This document shows positions 11,891-22,680 of a DNA stretch of 64,000 bases, in pieces. A program made the position numbers and the translations under genes. The first letter of the stretch is position 1, and each line of letters opens with the position of its first letter. The notes under the pieces are model-generated. The model was not told the origin of the DNA and ran no database searches. It worked only from the letters and a program-made list of their open reading frames with translations. Source of the DNA: Blastomussa wellsi (Eukaryota; Cnidaria; Anthozoa; Scleractinia; Plerogyridae); the NCBI GenBank assembly GCA_947652115.1, contig OX393568.1:18856132-18920131 (forward strand), in the 5' to 3' direction.

Positions 11891-13446
11891 TGTTTCTGCC
11901 GAAGAAAAACTGGCCAAAGAATGAAGTCAGGCAAACACTCAGAAATACAGTTGCTTATTCGGAAATCAAATTCCGGAAAAAATCAAATTCAGGTGCCTAA
12001 AAAAATCCCAATTATAAATAAAATAAAAGACTGATGTCTTCACTTACTGTTTTAATGGAAACATGTTTATAAAATTCGAACGTGGAAATATTATTTCATG
12101 ACTCGCAGATATAAAAGTCAAGCACGTACGTTTCTAATGATCAGACTATTACACTGCCCAGCGGTTTCTTGGATCTCCTTAAAGGTTCAAGTAGCCCAAA
12201 CTAGCGAGGTTTTACATCTTTTAATGTGATGTAAGACAAGAACCCTTTGGTTTTAAGATTTTTAAAGGCAATAAAATCTGAACTATCTCTGTAGTATTTG
12301 AAAATGTCGAGTTTTGAGTGCTCTCGCTTGATTACTAAAATTCCCACTTTGACAAAACTTGCATACTACCGTCTTTCTTTTAAATTGTTTCTCTGCAGTT
12401 AAGTTGAGTGACCCTGGACAATTGATAACCATTTTTACAAAGTAGAAAGCTATAACAGAGGTTTAATTTGATTGTCAGTTATGCCTTCTGTGTTATGATG
12501 AGAGACAATCAAAGTTAGCCAATTTTTCGAAACTTTCGGTGGAAAAATTGGTCCCAGCGGGGGAGCTTTAATTGTTCAGGAATCTAGTAATTGTTTTATT
12601 ATTCATTGTTTTCAGGCTTCCCATGGAGTAAAACGATCCAACCTTTTTTCGCGCTTCCACATAAAAAAATGTCAATACTTGCGCTAATTCTTTTTTTGTC
12701 GTGTGGCTCATGAATGTTTTTCTCGTAGAACAGTTCCTTCGCCACTTTTCGATCTTTTAGTATTTTCCGAAGCTTTATCTTCAAGACATTTCTCTATTTC
12801 TTGCTGGGTCAAAGAAGGGAATCGACAATCCATGTTCTTACTTCGCTATCCGTGAATATAAGACATTGCTCTTGGAAATCATGCATTGCGCGTGCAATGT
12901 AGGGTCAGTTTATTCGCCAATCTGCTAGCAGATTAGTGAATAATCTGTAGGTTGCGCTGTTTCCCAGGATTAACTGTAAAAACATAGACAATGAGAAGAC
13001 AGATGGTGACTACAATGAATAATAACAATGGTAACCTTAAGCTAGTACCTTTAACCCCAAATTATATGAAATAAGAAAGCATGTCCCTATGGACCATTTT
13101 TGCTTTACATGGCAGCAATTACGGGTTTCGTTTTTCGTTGAGGGGGGAGGGGGGGGGGGTTTAAGCCATTTCCGTTATACCATGGCCACGCTGAATGATA
13201 CATTCTATTGTCATGTTGAACTGCTATTCATCATCTTCTGGAGCCGCTGTTTCTGAATTCTTTTGCTAAGTATTTAGTTTTGTGTATTGTCGTGCATGCT
13301 CTTTATACACATGTAAAATTAATTAGAGCAAGGATCTTGTGCGACTTTGAAACCTCTTGATATCCACAAAGGTAATTCTTTGCATCATCCTCAGACACGG
13401 CCAGTGTAGCTGCGAGGTAATGGCCTATCGCCTTTTACTTACATAC

Positions 13447-13709
13447 CTGGAAATTGTTGGTATTTGGTAAATGGACATCGAGCAGTCCTCAGCTGTGTAG
13501 TCCTTGTTACAAACACAGGAGCCATTGACGCATTTACCATTAAACGTGCAGTCGTTGGGGCATAATAGTTCACCTATCTCTTCTACTAAAATGAAATTTT
13601 CTTCGCCACTGCCATTCACAGAAGCAGACAAATTTAGTGCCGCCAAATTTCCACATTCGCTCATTAATAAAGAAACACTTCCAGTTACGAACGAAAAGTC
13701 TTCAGTAAG
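13447..13709 (-). CDS. VWDE-like: Gene A exon 11: beta segment plus EGF module
   Basis: A 263-base exon after a CTTCCCAG acceptor. The first half ([20 protein letters not shown]) has no named fold; the second half is an EGF-like module with [20 protein letters not shown] and DYTAEDC, six cysteines in the usual spacing. Ends in phase 2 before GTATGT. Confidence 0.85.
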
Positions 13710-13751
13710 CTGGGAAGAAAAAAAAGTACAATAAATACTATAGGAAATATT

Positions 13752-13772
13752 AAAAAAAAAAAAAAAAAAAAA
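13752..13772. repeat. Poly-A run (21 bp)
   Basis: Homopolymer in the short intron between exons 10 and 11 of gene A. Confidence 0.9.
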
Positions 13773-13888
13773 TAGACATGCCCTAGCATGAATAACAGAG
13801 TAAGTTGCTGTATATTTGCATTATACCACACCAAAGCACGCAAAACACCTCATACCTATTAACTGCAAAAAATCATGCTCATTCTTAC

Positions 13889-14327
13889 CTGAATATCAAC
13901 TGAACATGAATTAACCAGAGCCTGTACATTTACCCCCACTTTGGCACAAAGTTTACCGATCTCTGTCTCGGAAATTCTCTCAGCGCAGTAGCGGGTGGCA
14001 TTTTCCTTTGAAATTTGTCCAACCTGCTCGGCCCGTCTAAGCCGGGGACGCAACTGCGGAGTTTGTTTAAATAACTGAAAATCTTCTTCTGTTGGATCGT
14101 CAGAATAGTGAATGTCTCTTTTGTCTCGATCACACAGAAACATAGGTGACAAATTTATTCGCTTTATTACTGTCGGAAAAGCGGCAGTAAATGCATCTTT
14201 GCACTTTTCGGTCGCAGCATTTTCATCATTTGGATCTGTGTCGCATAGGCACGCTGTGGAGTACTCTACATACTGGTCGGCCAAGACAGGAGGGAGAGTG
14301 TCGAAGTAGCTTTGTTCCTTGTTTAGT
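13889..14327 (-). CDS. VWDE-like: Gene A exon 10: linker with CxC motif and two furin-type sites
   Basis: A 439-base exon that completes the Arg codon of exon 9 and reads LNKEQSYFDTLPP, then a TACLCDTD stretch, and ends NSCSVDIQ before GTAAGAAT. It contains R-D-K-R (14117-14128) and R-L-R-R (14033-14044), both matching the furin/proprotein convertase pattern R-x-K/R-R. In VWDE proteins this region follows the VWD domain and has no named fold. Maturation by cleavage is inference. Confidence 0.85.
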
Positions 14328-14541
14328 CTATATGAATTGAAGTATGACCTCCTTTAAAAATATGTTTAACCACAATATGCATAACAATTCTGTATTCTGC
14401 ATTTACAGGTGGGCATAGACAGCAATCTTGCTAATGCGGACCTGCTGACACATTCGCATTTATATTATATCAGTTATATAGACCAGACCAAAACACCGGG
14501 ACTCCATGCCCTATACTCTTTTCGATAAGCGTGTAGGTTCT

Positions 14542-15325
14542 TTAAGGTGGCTCGATGCTCGATCGGATTTTTGAGTGACGATACCTTTCAACTTTGAGCA
14601 GCTAGTGTACCGCCAAAGAGTATCGATTGCTCCAAGTGCACTAGAGAAAGATCAAAGTTTCAGATGAAATACGTTTTATCGTGATCGGAGTTACCATAGC
14701 AACGTAGTGACGTCATGCCCCACTTTACTCGAGAGCGGATAACTTGTCACCAAGAGATAATTTTAGAAAACCCTTCCTGGATCTTTGACATGGCATACTT
14801 TTCTTGAGGTTTGCCAAATTAAAAAAAGAGCGATTTCGAGAAAAGTTTTAAGGTGTTATAATACAACAAAATCGTATTAGTTCCTGAATGTTATTAAAAA
14901 GTTTGTTCACAAGGCCTGACGTAAGATGAATTTGGTCTGAAATATATTGAATAGCATCCGATTACATTTGGTGAAAATCTTAGAAAGATCGTTCTATTCG
15001 ATTTCTGAAAACACTGGCTTGAATATGAACTGGAGTGAAGTGTTATTTTGCGTTTTCGTCAAATTTGGCAGGTCAAAGATCCAGGAAGGGTTTTCCAAAA
15101 ATAATTTCTTGGTGAAAAGTTATTCCATCTCGAGTAAAGTGGGGCATGACGTCACTACGTTGCTATGGTAACTCCGATCACGATAAAACGTATTTCATCT
15201 GAAACTTTGATCTTTCTCTCGTGCACTTGGAGCAATCGATTTTCCGTCAGATACTCTTTAGCGGAACACTAGGTGCTCAAAGTTGAAGGTTATCGTCACT
15301 CAAAAATCCGATAGAGCCACCTTGA
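14542..15325. mobile_element. 784-bp palindromic MITE, TTAAGGTGGCTC ends
   Basis: The ends are TTAAGGTGGCTC and GAGCCACCTTGAA. Arms of about 270 bases match in reverse over long blocks, for example TGACGTCATGCCCCACTTTA at 14712 with TAAAGTGGGGCATGACGTCA near 15137. The spacer contains no coding sequence. Confidence 0.8.
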
Positions 15326-15439
15326 AGTCCCCAACTAACCACAACATTGAAGATTCTGGAGACGGGGCCTACGGTTTATCGTCCTTATCCCAGAAGACTG
15401 CAACCGTCTAACCATTTGCAGATGCCCTGAGTGTTGGTC

Positions 15440-15525
15440 CGGACTGGGGTTCGAACCCGAGACCCTCTACATTGTAACCCGGCGCTCTACCATTTGAGCT
15501 AAACTGATCGGCGGTAATAGCATAT
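15440..15525 (-). repeat. tRNA-like sequence (SINE head), not a working tRNA
   Basis: Minus strand has TTTAGCTCAAATGGTAGAGC and GGTTCGAACCCC, good A and B boxes. The anticodon stem (CCGGG against GTAGA) does not pair, so it is a tRNA-derived repeat. Confidence 0.6.
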
Positions 15526-16146
15526 ACCAAAGAGTATATTGTCACTCCTTGGTTTTGTAACATAAAAGACATTGTCAAATAAACACACATCAAACCACTA
15601 AATTATTACACCCACTGCCACGTTTTATATCCAACGATTAGCATCGTATTTTACTGAATTAAAAGCGTGAATATTCTGGGGCCAAAATGAAAAACCGAGA
15701 CGAGATCCCCAGACTACCAAGACTGAGTTAACGAATTTTCATATTAAAAGGAAACAAGAGTCTACAAACATTTTGCCCTAAATGAAAGTTTGATGTGAAG
15801 GGCATTTCCTTATAGTGTACTCGAAGTGCGAATACTTCGCTCACGTAACTTTGAACGCTTAGTGGATGTTTTTGCAACCATGCGGATATGTTTAACTATT
15901 CTTAGGGTCGTAATTCGTCGTAGAAATTACTGTTCTTATAGCCAAGTTGGAATAAATGGCTTAACTGAGAACCAAAGTTCATACAATTATGAAATACCTG
16001 AAAATAGCAGTGATTTGTTCTGTTATTAATTTTGTTGCCAATAATCCACGCCGGGTTAGCTGTAAGCAAAAAAGCGACATTTCCAAACTAGTTTTGTAAT
16101 TTTTATCCGTTTGAGGTAAATCTCAGTACGCTGTCGAAATTAATTT

Positions 16147-16596
16147 ATGACCAAACCAGTCTGTGGTCGACAGCTTTGGTATAAAATGATTTCTGACGTT
16201 GTTTCTGCTTTGAATAAGGAAGTTACTCGCCTGACTGACAAGAAACCCGCTAAAGCAATCAAAGAAACAGCTGTTTCTTCTAAACCGCCCATCGACAACG
16301 TATTTGAGACCAGTTGGGTTGAAAGAAAAAATTCTACCGGCCTTTGTAAAGTTACAGATATTGCTTCCAACCTCGTGAACTTGAAGGTGGCGTGAAAAGA
16401 GTTACAGGGTAATTTTAATTTGATCTTTGAAAGTCTTTTGAAAGTCTTTGAAAGTCTCATTGAAAGGTCTGTTACTGAAACCAGTGATCCGGTGTTGTAC
16501 TATCTGCACGAGAGACCTAAGCGTGGCTTTGTCCGTGAAGAGTTGTTGGTTAGACCTCCTAATACCGTCCTTCCACCAGCTAATCTAATCAAATAA
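16147..16596 (+). pseudogene. Unrecognised ORF with one in-frame TGA, next to the Polinton relic
   Basis: A continuous frame of 149 codons starting ATG at 16147 and ending TAA at 16594, interrupted only by TGA at 16393. It begins MTKPVCGRQLWYKMISDVVS and ends LLVRPPNTVLPPANLIK. I do not recognise the family. It converges on the degraded PolB and lies close to it, so it may be another Polinton gene; this is inference. No coding pattern tying it to gene A was seen. Confidence 0.45.
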
Positions 16597-16662
16597 ATCC
16601 TCAAAGAAAGTATAGAACTCATCATCTGTCCACAATTTTTGTAGGCTTAAGCAAAAACGTCG

Positions 16663-16736
16663 CTGGTGAGCAAGTTACGCTCTCGGACATGATGTGGCAT
16701 TGTTTCGGATGTCCCAGCGCGTAGCTTGCTCACCAG
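16663..16736. terminator. Hairpin between two convergent Polinton-like relics
   Basis: CTGGTGAGCAAGTTACGC (16663) and GCGTAGCTTGCTCACCAG pair over 18 bases with one mismatch around a 36-base loop. It sits between the end of the plus-strand ORF (16596) and the 3' end of the PolB relic (about 17000). A terminator or 3'-end role is inference. Confidence 0.4.
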
Positions 16737-16989
16737 TACGGTGTTATTTTGTACCATGTGACTGGGTCGTGCAAAGGGCCTATCGAGACTTGCCTGCTAT
16801 CAAGCTTTTTGCCAAGCATTCCGTTAATAATCTTTCCTTTCCGCTACCGCAAAATGCACCTTGAAACGATAAAATAGCGCTCGTGATTAGCATAAATGGG
16901 GTAAGATTGGCCCATCATATCTCTTTTGCGAGCACGGTGACCTACCTTTTTTATTATATTTTCTTGAAACAGTGCTCGGAAGGGAACAT

Positions 16990-19440
16990 TCAGGGAAAGT
17001 TCAAAAAAAATTGATGGACAAATTTTATTTCTGGTGAATCACCTTAACTGGATTGTTCAGAAATAACTTTCTTTTATGCAGGTGTAAACCAGCAATGTTA
17101 TTTCCAAATATATCAAATAAAGCAAATAAAGGGCTTGCCACCAAACGTCGTATCTTATTCACTTCTGAACTTCGAACAATCTTTACATCGACGCGGTTTC
17201 TCAATTCTGCCATAGTATTGCCAAATACTGAGTTGTTCATTAGTTTATAAACATTTTTCTCAGAGTCATTTTTGCATTCTTCCCGAGCTCTGTGTTCATT
17301 TTTATGCATGGCTCCATCCAGCGTTCTTGCTCAAACTCTAATACTCTGCACTTTACTGTGTATTTGTCTGAGATAAAATTTTAGGTACGGTTTCTGTAGT
17401 GTACAACGTATTTTTTTTCCTCTAGCGCTAACACTAACTTATTATTCTTTGGTATTACCAGATTTTGGTATTGTGACATCGACCATATTTTTCTCTGGTG
17501 CTAGCAGGTAGCTGTTGTGATCACTATGCAGCTCTTCTGGGTACTTCAGATCCACCTCAAGTATCCAACCAATTTTTTTTACATACTCTTTCTTCTTCAA
17601 TATCTTCTCCCTTGTTGGCATAAACCTTTTTTACTTAAAACCACTCTTTGGAAGTGGAAGACTCATTGCCCGACCGTTAAAGATTATTTTCCCCGAAGTA
17701 TGTTCCATTTGTTCAGTTTGTTGGCTTACTCGAATCATACCCTCCAATATATGGATTGTTTGCTTATGCATTGAAATTCCTCTTACATTTAGGTATGTTA
17801 ATAGCTCAAGCACTACACCTGTTGTTGTAACCAAACTTACCGTTATTGTTTTGGTCTCGTGCAATTGGCACCAGTGACTGTGGCACCCATGATGCCTTGC
17901 GAGCGAAAGAAAAGACGAGCAGAAAAAAAGTCGCCATGTTTGAGGAGGATTTCTATGAACTGAAATTTTATTTACGAAAGCTCCAACATAGTGTAACTTA
18001 GGAAATTTTGTGAGTACACCTGTCTTCAGTTCATCTCAGTTTAAACCGGGCGAAGTATAGTAATGCGCTGGATCTAAAAACATCCGCAAGTAACAACACA
18101 TCTGTTTTTACACAAAGATCATGGTAGTCTCCCAGCGGTTTCTACATCCGAGTGCTTCTCATACTTTCTGTGCGTGTTTATGCTTTTTTATTGACGTTTA
18201 GGTTTAGTGGGAATTGTATTCGTAAGAATACATCTACTTTATTCATAAGGACATATGCCTTTCTTGAGCAGCTTTCTTTTTTCTGCTTTTTTTTTTTTCA
18301 TTTATTTGTCATTTTTAATGACTCTTGGTCACTGTTTTCTACAAGAGAAACCAAGCTGCATAATAAAAAGTTTGAACTATCTAAGTATAAATCTCAGATT
18401 ATCAGGTGAAAACGAAATGTGTTTCTCAATTTTGTTTGGCATACGTTTTATTTCTTCTTTCCCTTCCAACATTGCCTGTATCATGTAAGGGAATAAATTA
18501 AATGATCTACACTGTTGATTCCCTAAGCGCAACAACAAATTCACGATGATGGTATAATAAATCCACTAGCAATGATTTCTAAATTTAGCTTTTGTCAACG
18601 TGGTATCATTCACATTTTTCGATAACGTGTGGTTCGCCGTCCCAAAGTTTAGTTTCCATTTTTCGTTCCGAAGCCGGGAAGTCCAGAGTCACAGTACAGA
18701 AGTCTGGCGTCAAAATCAAAAGATGCCCATCATAGCCGTTTAATTTGTGAATTACAACAGGTATTGTCGTAGTTTTGGGGTTATCTTTAGTTTTAATTCA
18801 CATTCATTGCGTGCTGCTCCTCTGTACTTTTCTGTTAAATGACGGTTGTGGTTTTGATTTAATAAAGTTTCTGCACAGAATAAACATGCTTCCTGATTAA
18901 TTTCAATTTATTGGTCCAATTTGTCTTTATTTTGTCTTTCTCTTTTTGCACCAATGTTTTTTTAAATTGCTTGCCAATAACATCTTTTGTAGTTTTGTCC
19001 GCAATATTTTCCTGTATAGCAATGTTCATCGTTACGTCATATATTGTCATTAATGTGCCGTCGAAACAAAGGGTTCTTTTGTTCCAGTAGTGAGCATCGC
19101 TATTGTTGTCATATATAGAGTCAGATATAGAGTCTAAGAAAAGATCATTAACCAAACGTTTATTACAAATGTGACAGTCAGTTGCATTGTTGTGTTTTAC
19201 CCAATTTTCTTATGTCAATTTAAGCTTGTTGTTCAAGAAGCTCTTTTCTTGAATAACCAAGCAAACAGCACTTATAGAACTGTTTACTCTCATTATGTTT
19301 ATTTTGATCATATTAAAGTGCATTAAATCTTTTAATAGAGCTGTAGTAGGATTTTTCACGTTCTTAAATAAACATATGGTTAATTCGTGAAATATTGCTG
19401 TCCTTATCGTTAATTCCATGAACAATAACATGATCATTTT
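16990..19440 (-). pseudogene. Polinton/Maverick-type protein-primed DNA polymerase B, degraded relic
   Basis: Lies in the intron of gene A between exons 9 and 10, on the same strand as the gene. From high to low coordinate the pieces follow the order of Polinton PolB: KNVKNPTTALLKDL (near 19360), zinc-finger-like DCHICNKRL (near 19165), GWILEVDLKYPEELHSDHNS (17515-17575), an LEFEQERW-like piece (near 17335) and then KNVYKLMNNSVFGNTMAELR (motif B) and NNPVKV. Frames shift between pieces and the catalytic DTD motif C is missing after 17025, so it cannot be active. Polintons are self-synthesising, virus-like DNA transposons of animal genomes. An open frame further upstream (19551-19944) is unrecognised and may belong to it. 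Confidence 0.75.
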
Positions 19441-20609
19441 CCCAACTGTTTATTGCAAGATGCGGATTTTGTTTCTCAAGTTTATTAATGTGTGAAACTT
19501 TTTTTTTCTTTTTCATTTTCAACTGGGAATACACCTTTAGCATGCATTTGTTATTCTTTTGTTTTCACGCTAATCTGCCCGTCTAGCCTCGTCAGCATGT
19601 ACAAAGAACAAAAGAACTTGAACTCAGAAATGAGGTTGGGCAGGCAGATTAGCATGAACATAAAAGAATAACAAATGCGTGATAAAGGTCTACAGGGCGG
19701 CACGAATAGCCCATCGAAGGCATTGGTTGTCTCTGTTTTGACGTCAATAGTTGATTTCTTATTATTTTTAACTTTTCCGGAAGAGGAAAGTAACTTCATC
19801 CACGAAATGCTTCGTATCTTGCAACATTTACATATGCTACTAAAATTCTTTCGAACACCCAACCCATGCTTTCCATTTATTTGGTCAATAAAGCTGTTAA
19901 AAACATTTTTATCGTTTTTATTATTATTTACATTTAAGATGTGAATATCATTTTTTTTGAAAACTCAACGTTAATTGGCAGTTAATTCTCTTGTTTCTTC
20001 TTTTACAAAATTTATGAATTTTAATTTAGTTTTTACTCTTCGGTTTTCTTATTCTGGAATTTCCCCGTAAAACATATCCAACACAAAGTACATTGGATGA
20101 ATAATTTATGGCAGACATTTTATCTTCTACATAAGAGGTGATATTTCGCTAACTGAAAATAATTCTGGGGCGGTGCGTCTCAAAAACGTAATGTAAATAG
20201 TGGTGAGTTCTTCTATTCAGTACGAAGACTAGTAATCGTTGTTTAACATTTTTGAGTTGCAAATAGAAACTAATTGTGAGTATAATAAAGAGCAAAAGAG
20301 AGGTTATTAAATAATTGTTGCGTGGGGTTCTCGCCTCGGTTTTTCATGATGGCCCCAGAAAATACACACGCTTTTAATTCAGTCAAATAAGCTGCCAATC
20401 GTTGTCTATTTTTGGTTGATAAAAAAGTGACAATGAGTGTAATAATTTAGAAAACAGTGGTTTAATAAACAACTGTTGCCTGTGACACTCTCCTTTTGCT
20501 ATTTGAAACGTGCCCCAGTACAACCACCCCCTCCCCCCGCCCCCTTATATATGTGTATCATAATGTAATTCCTCGTTACCTAGCTAGAAAAGAAATGTTA
20601 TGCATTTGA

Positions 20610-21047
20610 GCCCGGTTGTTCAAAAACCGCGATTAAACTAACCTCCGATTAAGCCTAATCGTGGATTAAAATCACTAATACCGGGTAAGCTAATCGGTGG
20701 AATTTCTTCCATAATCAATAAACTGTCTGCCGAACCTGTAGCCGGTGTGTAGCTGAAGTTCTTGGTCCTTGTAAGCGAGCATGTTATCGTTATGTCATTA
20801 AATTCGTGCTCGTCTTTGTCCCACGTGAAGAAGATCAAACAACACGTCGTCCATTTTGTTTCAAGTTTAATCGGACAATTCTGAACGTAATCTTCTCCAG
20901 AGGTGTACTGTTAAATTTAACCCACCAATTGGAGTCAGATTAGCGTTTGAGCAAAGCGCGCGCGTTCTAATCGCACATTAAGTTTTAATCGTTGGTTTAG
21001 CAATTTAATCCCCGATTACCACTAATCGCATTTTTGAACAACCGGGC
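20610..21047. mobile_element. 438-bp MITE with GCCCGGTTGTTCAAAAA ends
   Basis: Perfect 17-base terminal inverted repeats (20610-20626 and 21031-21047), with further diverged pairing of GATTAA/TTAATC-rich blocks. Confidence 0.8.
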
Positions 21048-21097
21048 CCTGGAGATATTTAAAAAGGCCATGAATTATGTTATATATGGATTTATGA

Positions 21098-21345
21098 GGA
21101 TGCGAGCGTAGCCTAGTGGTTAGCCTGCGAACAGGTTCCTGTTTAAGAGGGGTGCTGTTTTTCATCCCACCGCCCGAGTGTTCGGGAAGCCTGTCTGTAG
21201 GCTACTTAGTGGTTACAGTTTGTAACCCGGAGGACTCGGGTTCAAATCCTTCTCTCTGGCTCTAAAACGGATTTGTCTCCGGTGGTCCCCAATTCATTTC
21301 CCCCAAGCTTAGTAAACAGACAACTGGTCTGGTCTGCCTCCCACC
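21098..21345 (+). mobile_element. tRNA-derived SINE
   Basis: GCGTAGCCTAGTGGTTAGCC (A box) and GGGTTCAAATCC (B box, 21239-21250), with a second TTAGTGGTTA half copy between them, suggesting a compound head. The 3' end is not defined. Confidence 0.6.
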
Positions 21346-21861
21346 AGTTGGGATTTTTAACGAGTTTCTGTTTCATTTATAAGATTTGTTTCGTTATTTA
21401 CAGTGTCCCCAGTTAATGCTAAATTAACACGACAGTGCAAAATATATTGACGCTAAAATAAAGTGATTTTTTTATACATTTATTTTTATTTGCATGTCGT
21501 TCAATAAGAATAGCATCTATTGACAAAAGTTCCCGATGGACACAAAAGCTACAGAAAGCAATCTCGTCCTCGTGTGAAGTGTATAGACTGGCAGGTTACT
21601 ATAAAAGGCTACAAATCAACTCAGTTTCCATTGCTTTGACGACGTTCGGCCGCTGGCAAAAACTCGCCTTTCCTGCACGATAACCTAATAGACCTTTTCA
21701 TGTCATATCCAGTATAAACTTAACTTTAAAAACATCTTCAGCTATTTCATCGAGCAAAATGTTTTTCAACCGACTCCATTTCTTCTGCTCCGAGAAATCG
21801 AACCGATTTAGAACCCAGGTTCGCGCCGTGGATACTTCTGTTAAAGTGAGGCCGATATAAT

Positions 21862-22078
21862 GGACCATTTTACAGTTCTGTGAAATGTAACCAGGCCTCT
21901 GTATGAAAGCGAGATTTGGGGTGACCTTGACATGATTAAGACCAGAAGCTAGTTAGCATAAGAACACAAGGATTTACATATCAAAAACAAGAGGGTTTGT
22001 ATCAACACAAGGTCACCTTCAGCCTCACTCCCAATCAAAGGCTTGGTCAAAGGGGACACAACTGTAAAATGGCCTATT
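21862..22078. mobile_element. Diverged palindromic MITE
   Basis: GGACCATTTTACAGTTCTGT and its mirror ACAACTGTAAAATGGCCTAT bound about 70-base arms that also share the GGTGACCTTG/CAAGGTCACC pair. Confidence 0.6.
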
Positions 22079-22519
22079 AAAGCGAGGCAATTAGCTTCAG
22101 CCCAAAATCTCCCTTGGTATTCGCATGACACCCGGTTCTTCATTCGTCGAACGCGATAAACATAACGAGCTAGGTTACGAATCCCCACTGTCAGGAGGCA
22201 AACCAGTTAATGGCTACTTGCAAGCGTAGCCGAGAAGTTGAACTCGAGGCTACCGAGAACAACACCAGCTATTGGCCAGAACGGGACAACCATTTCATCG
22301 CTCTAACCACTCAAGATCAATGCGATTGGGGATGAAAAAAGGCTCAGCCTCTATTGGTATAAATTTTGGCTCAAGTGCAATATATCGCCTCTCGGCTAAG
22401 AGATTATTGGTTTTGTTATTTGTAGAGGTTCGTTTAATCCCGTTTAACGGGGAGAGATGAATTGAAGGGTATCCATACTAGTTTAACCATTTAACCATAG
22501 TAGTTTAACGTCGTTTTAC

Positions 22520-22680
22520 CTTAAGCTGTTTCCGAAAGTGTTTATATCTGGAGTCCCTTTGTACAAACAAAGTCCTCTTTCGTTATTGTCAATATCGTCG
22601 GCCCTCGGTGTGTATAGGTTGACATCGATTCCCCAGTAGTTTCTTGATATTGCGACTTTTGCTCCAGATGGAAACAACAC
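22520..22680 (-). CDS. VWDE-like: Gene A exon 9: VWD domain, end
   Basis: A 161-base exon reading VLFPSGAKVAISRNYWGIDV then the segment NNERGLCLYKGTPDINTF. The V.i.....w.i.v....d....GLC pattern is the closing part of a VWD domain. Ends with two bases of an Arg codon (phase 2) before GTAAAA. Confidence 0.85.

Larger units (their letters stand above)
9321..12574. mobile_element. 3.25-kb fold-back element with arms of about 550-740 bp, no coding capacity
   Basis: In the intron between exons 11 and 12 of gene A. The left arm (9321-10060) is the inverse of the right arm (12030-12574): GACCAATTTTTCC, TTATGATGAGAGACA, the block around CCTGGACAATTGATAACCAT, and TTTTATATCTGCGAGTCATG all recur in reverse. 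The spacer (10.06-12.03 kb) has no ORF of note, so it would be a non-autonomous element. Confidence 0.7.

Noticed and set aside
15440..15525. tRNA gene
   Set aside because: A and B boxes are present but the anticodon stem cannot pair, so it is a SINE-type tRNA relic.
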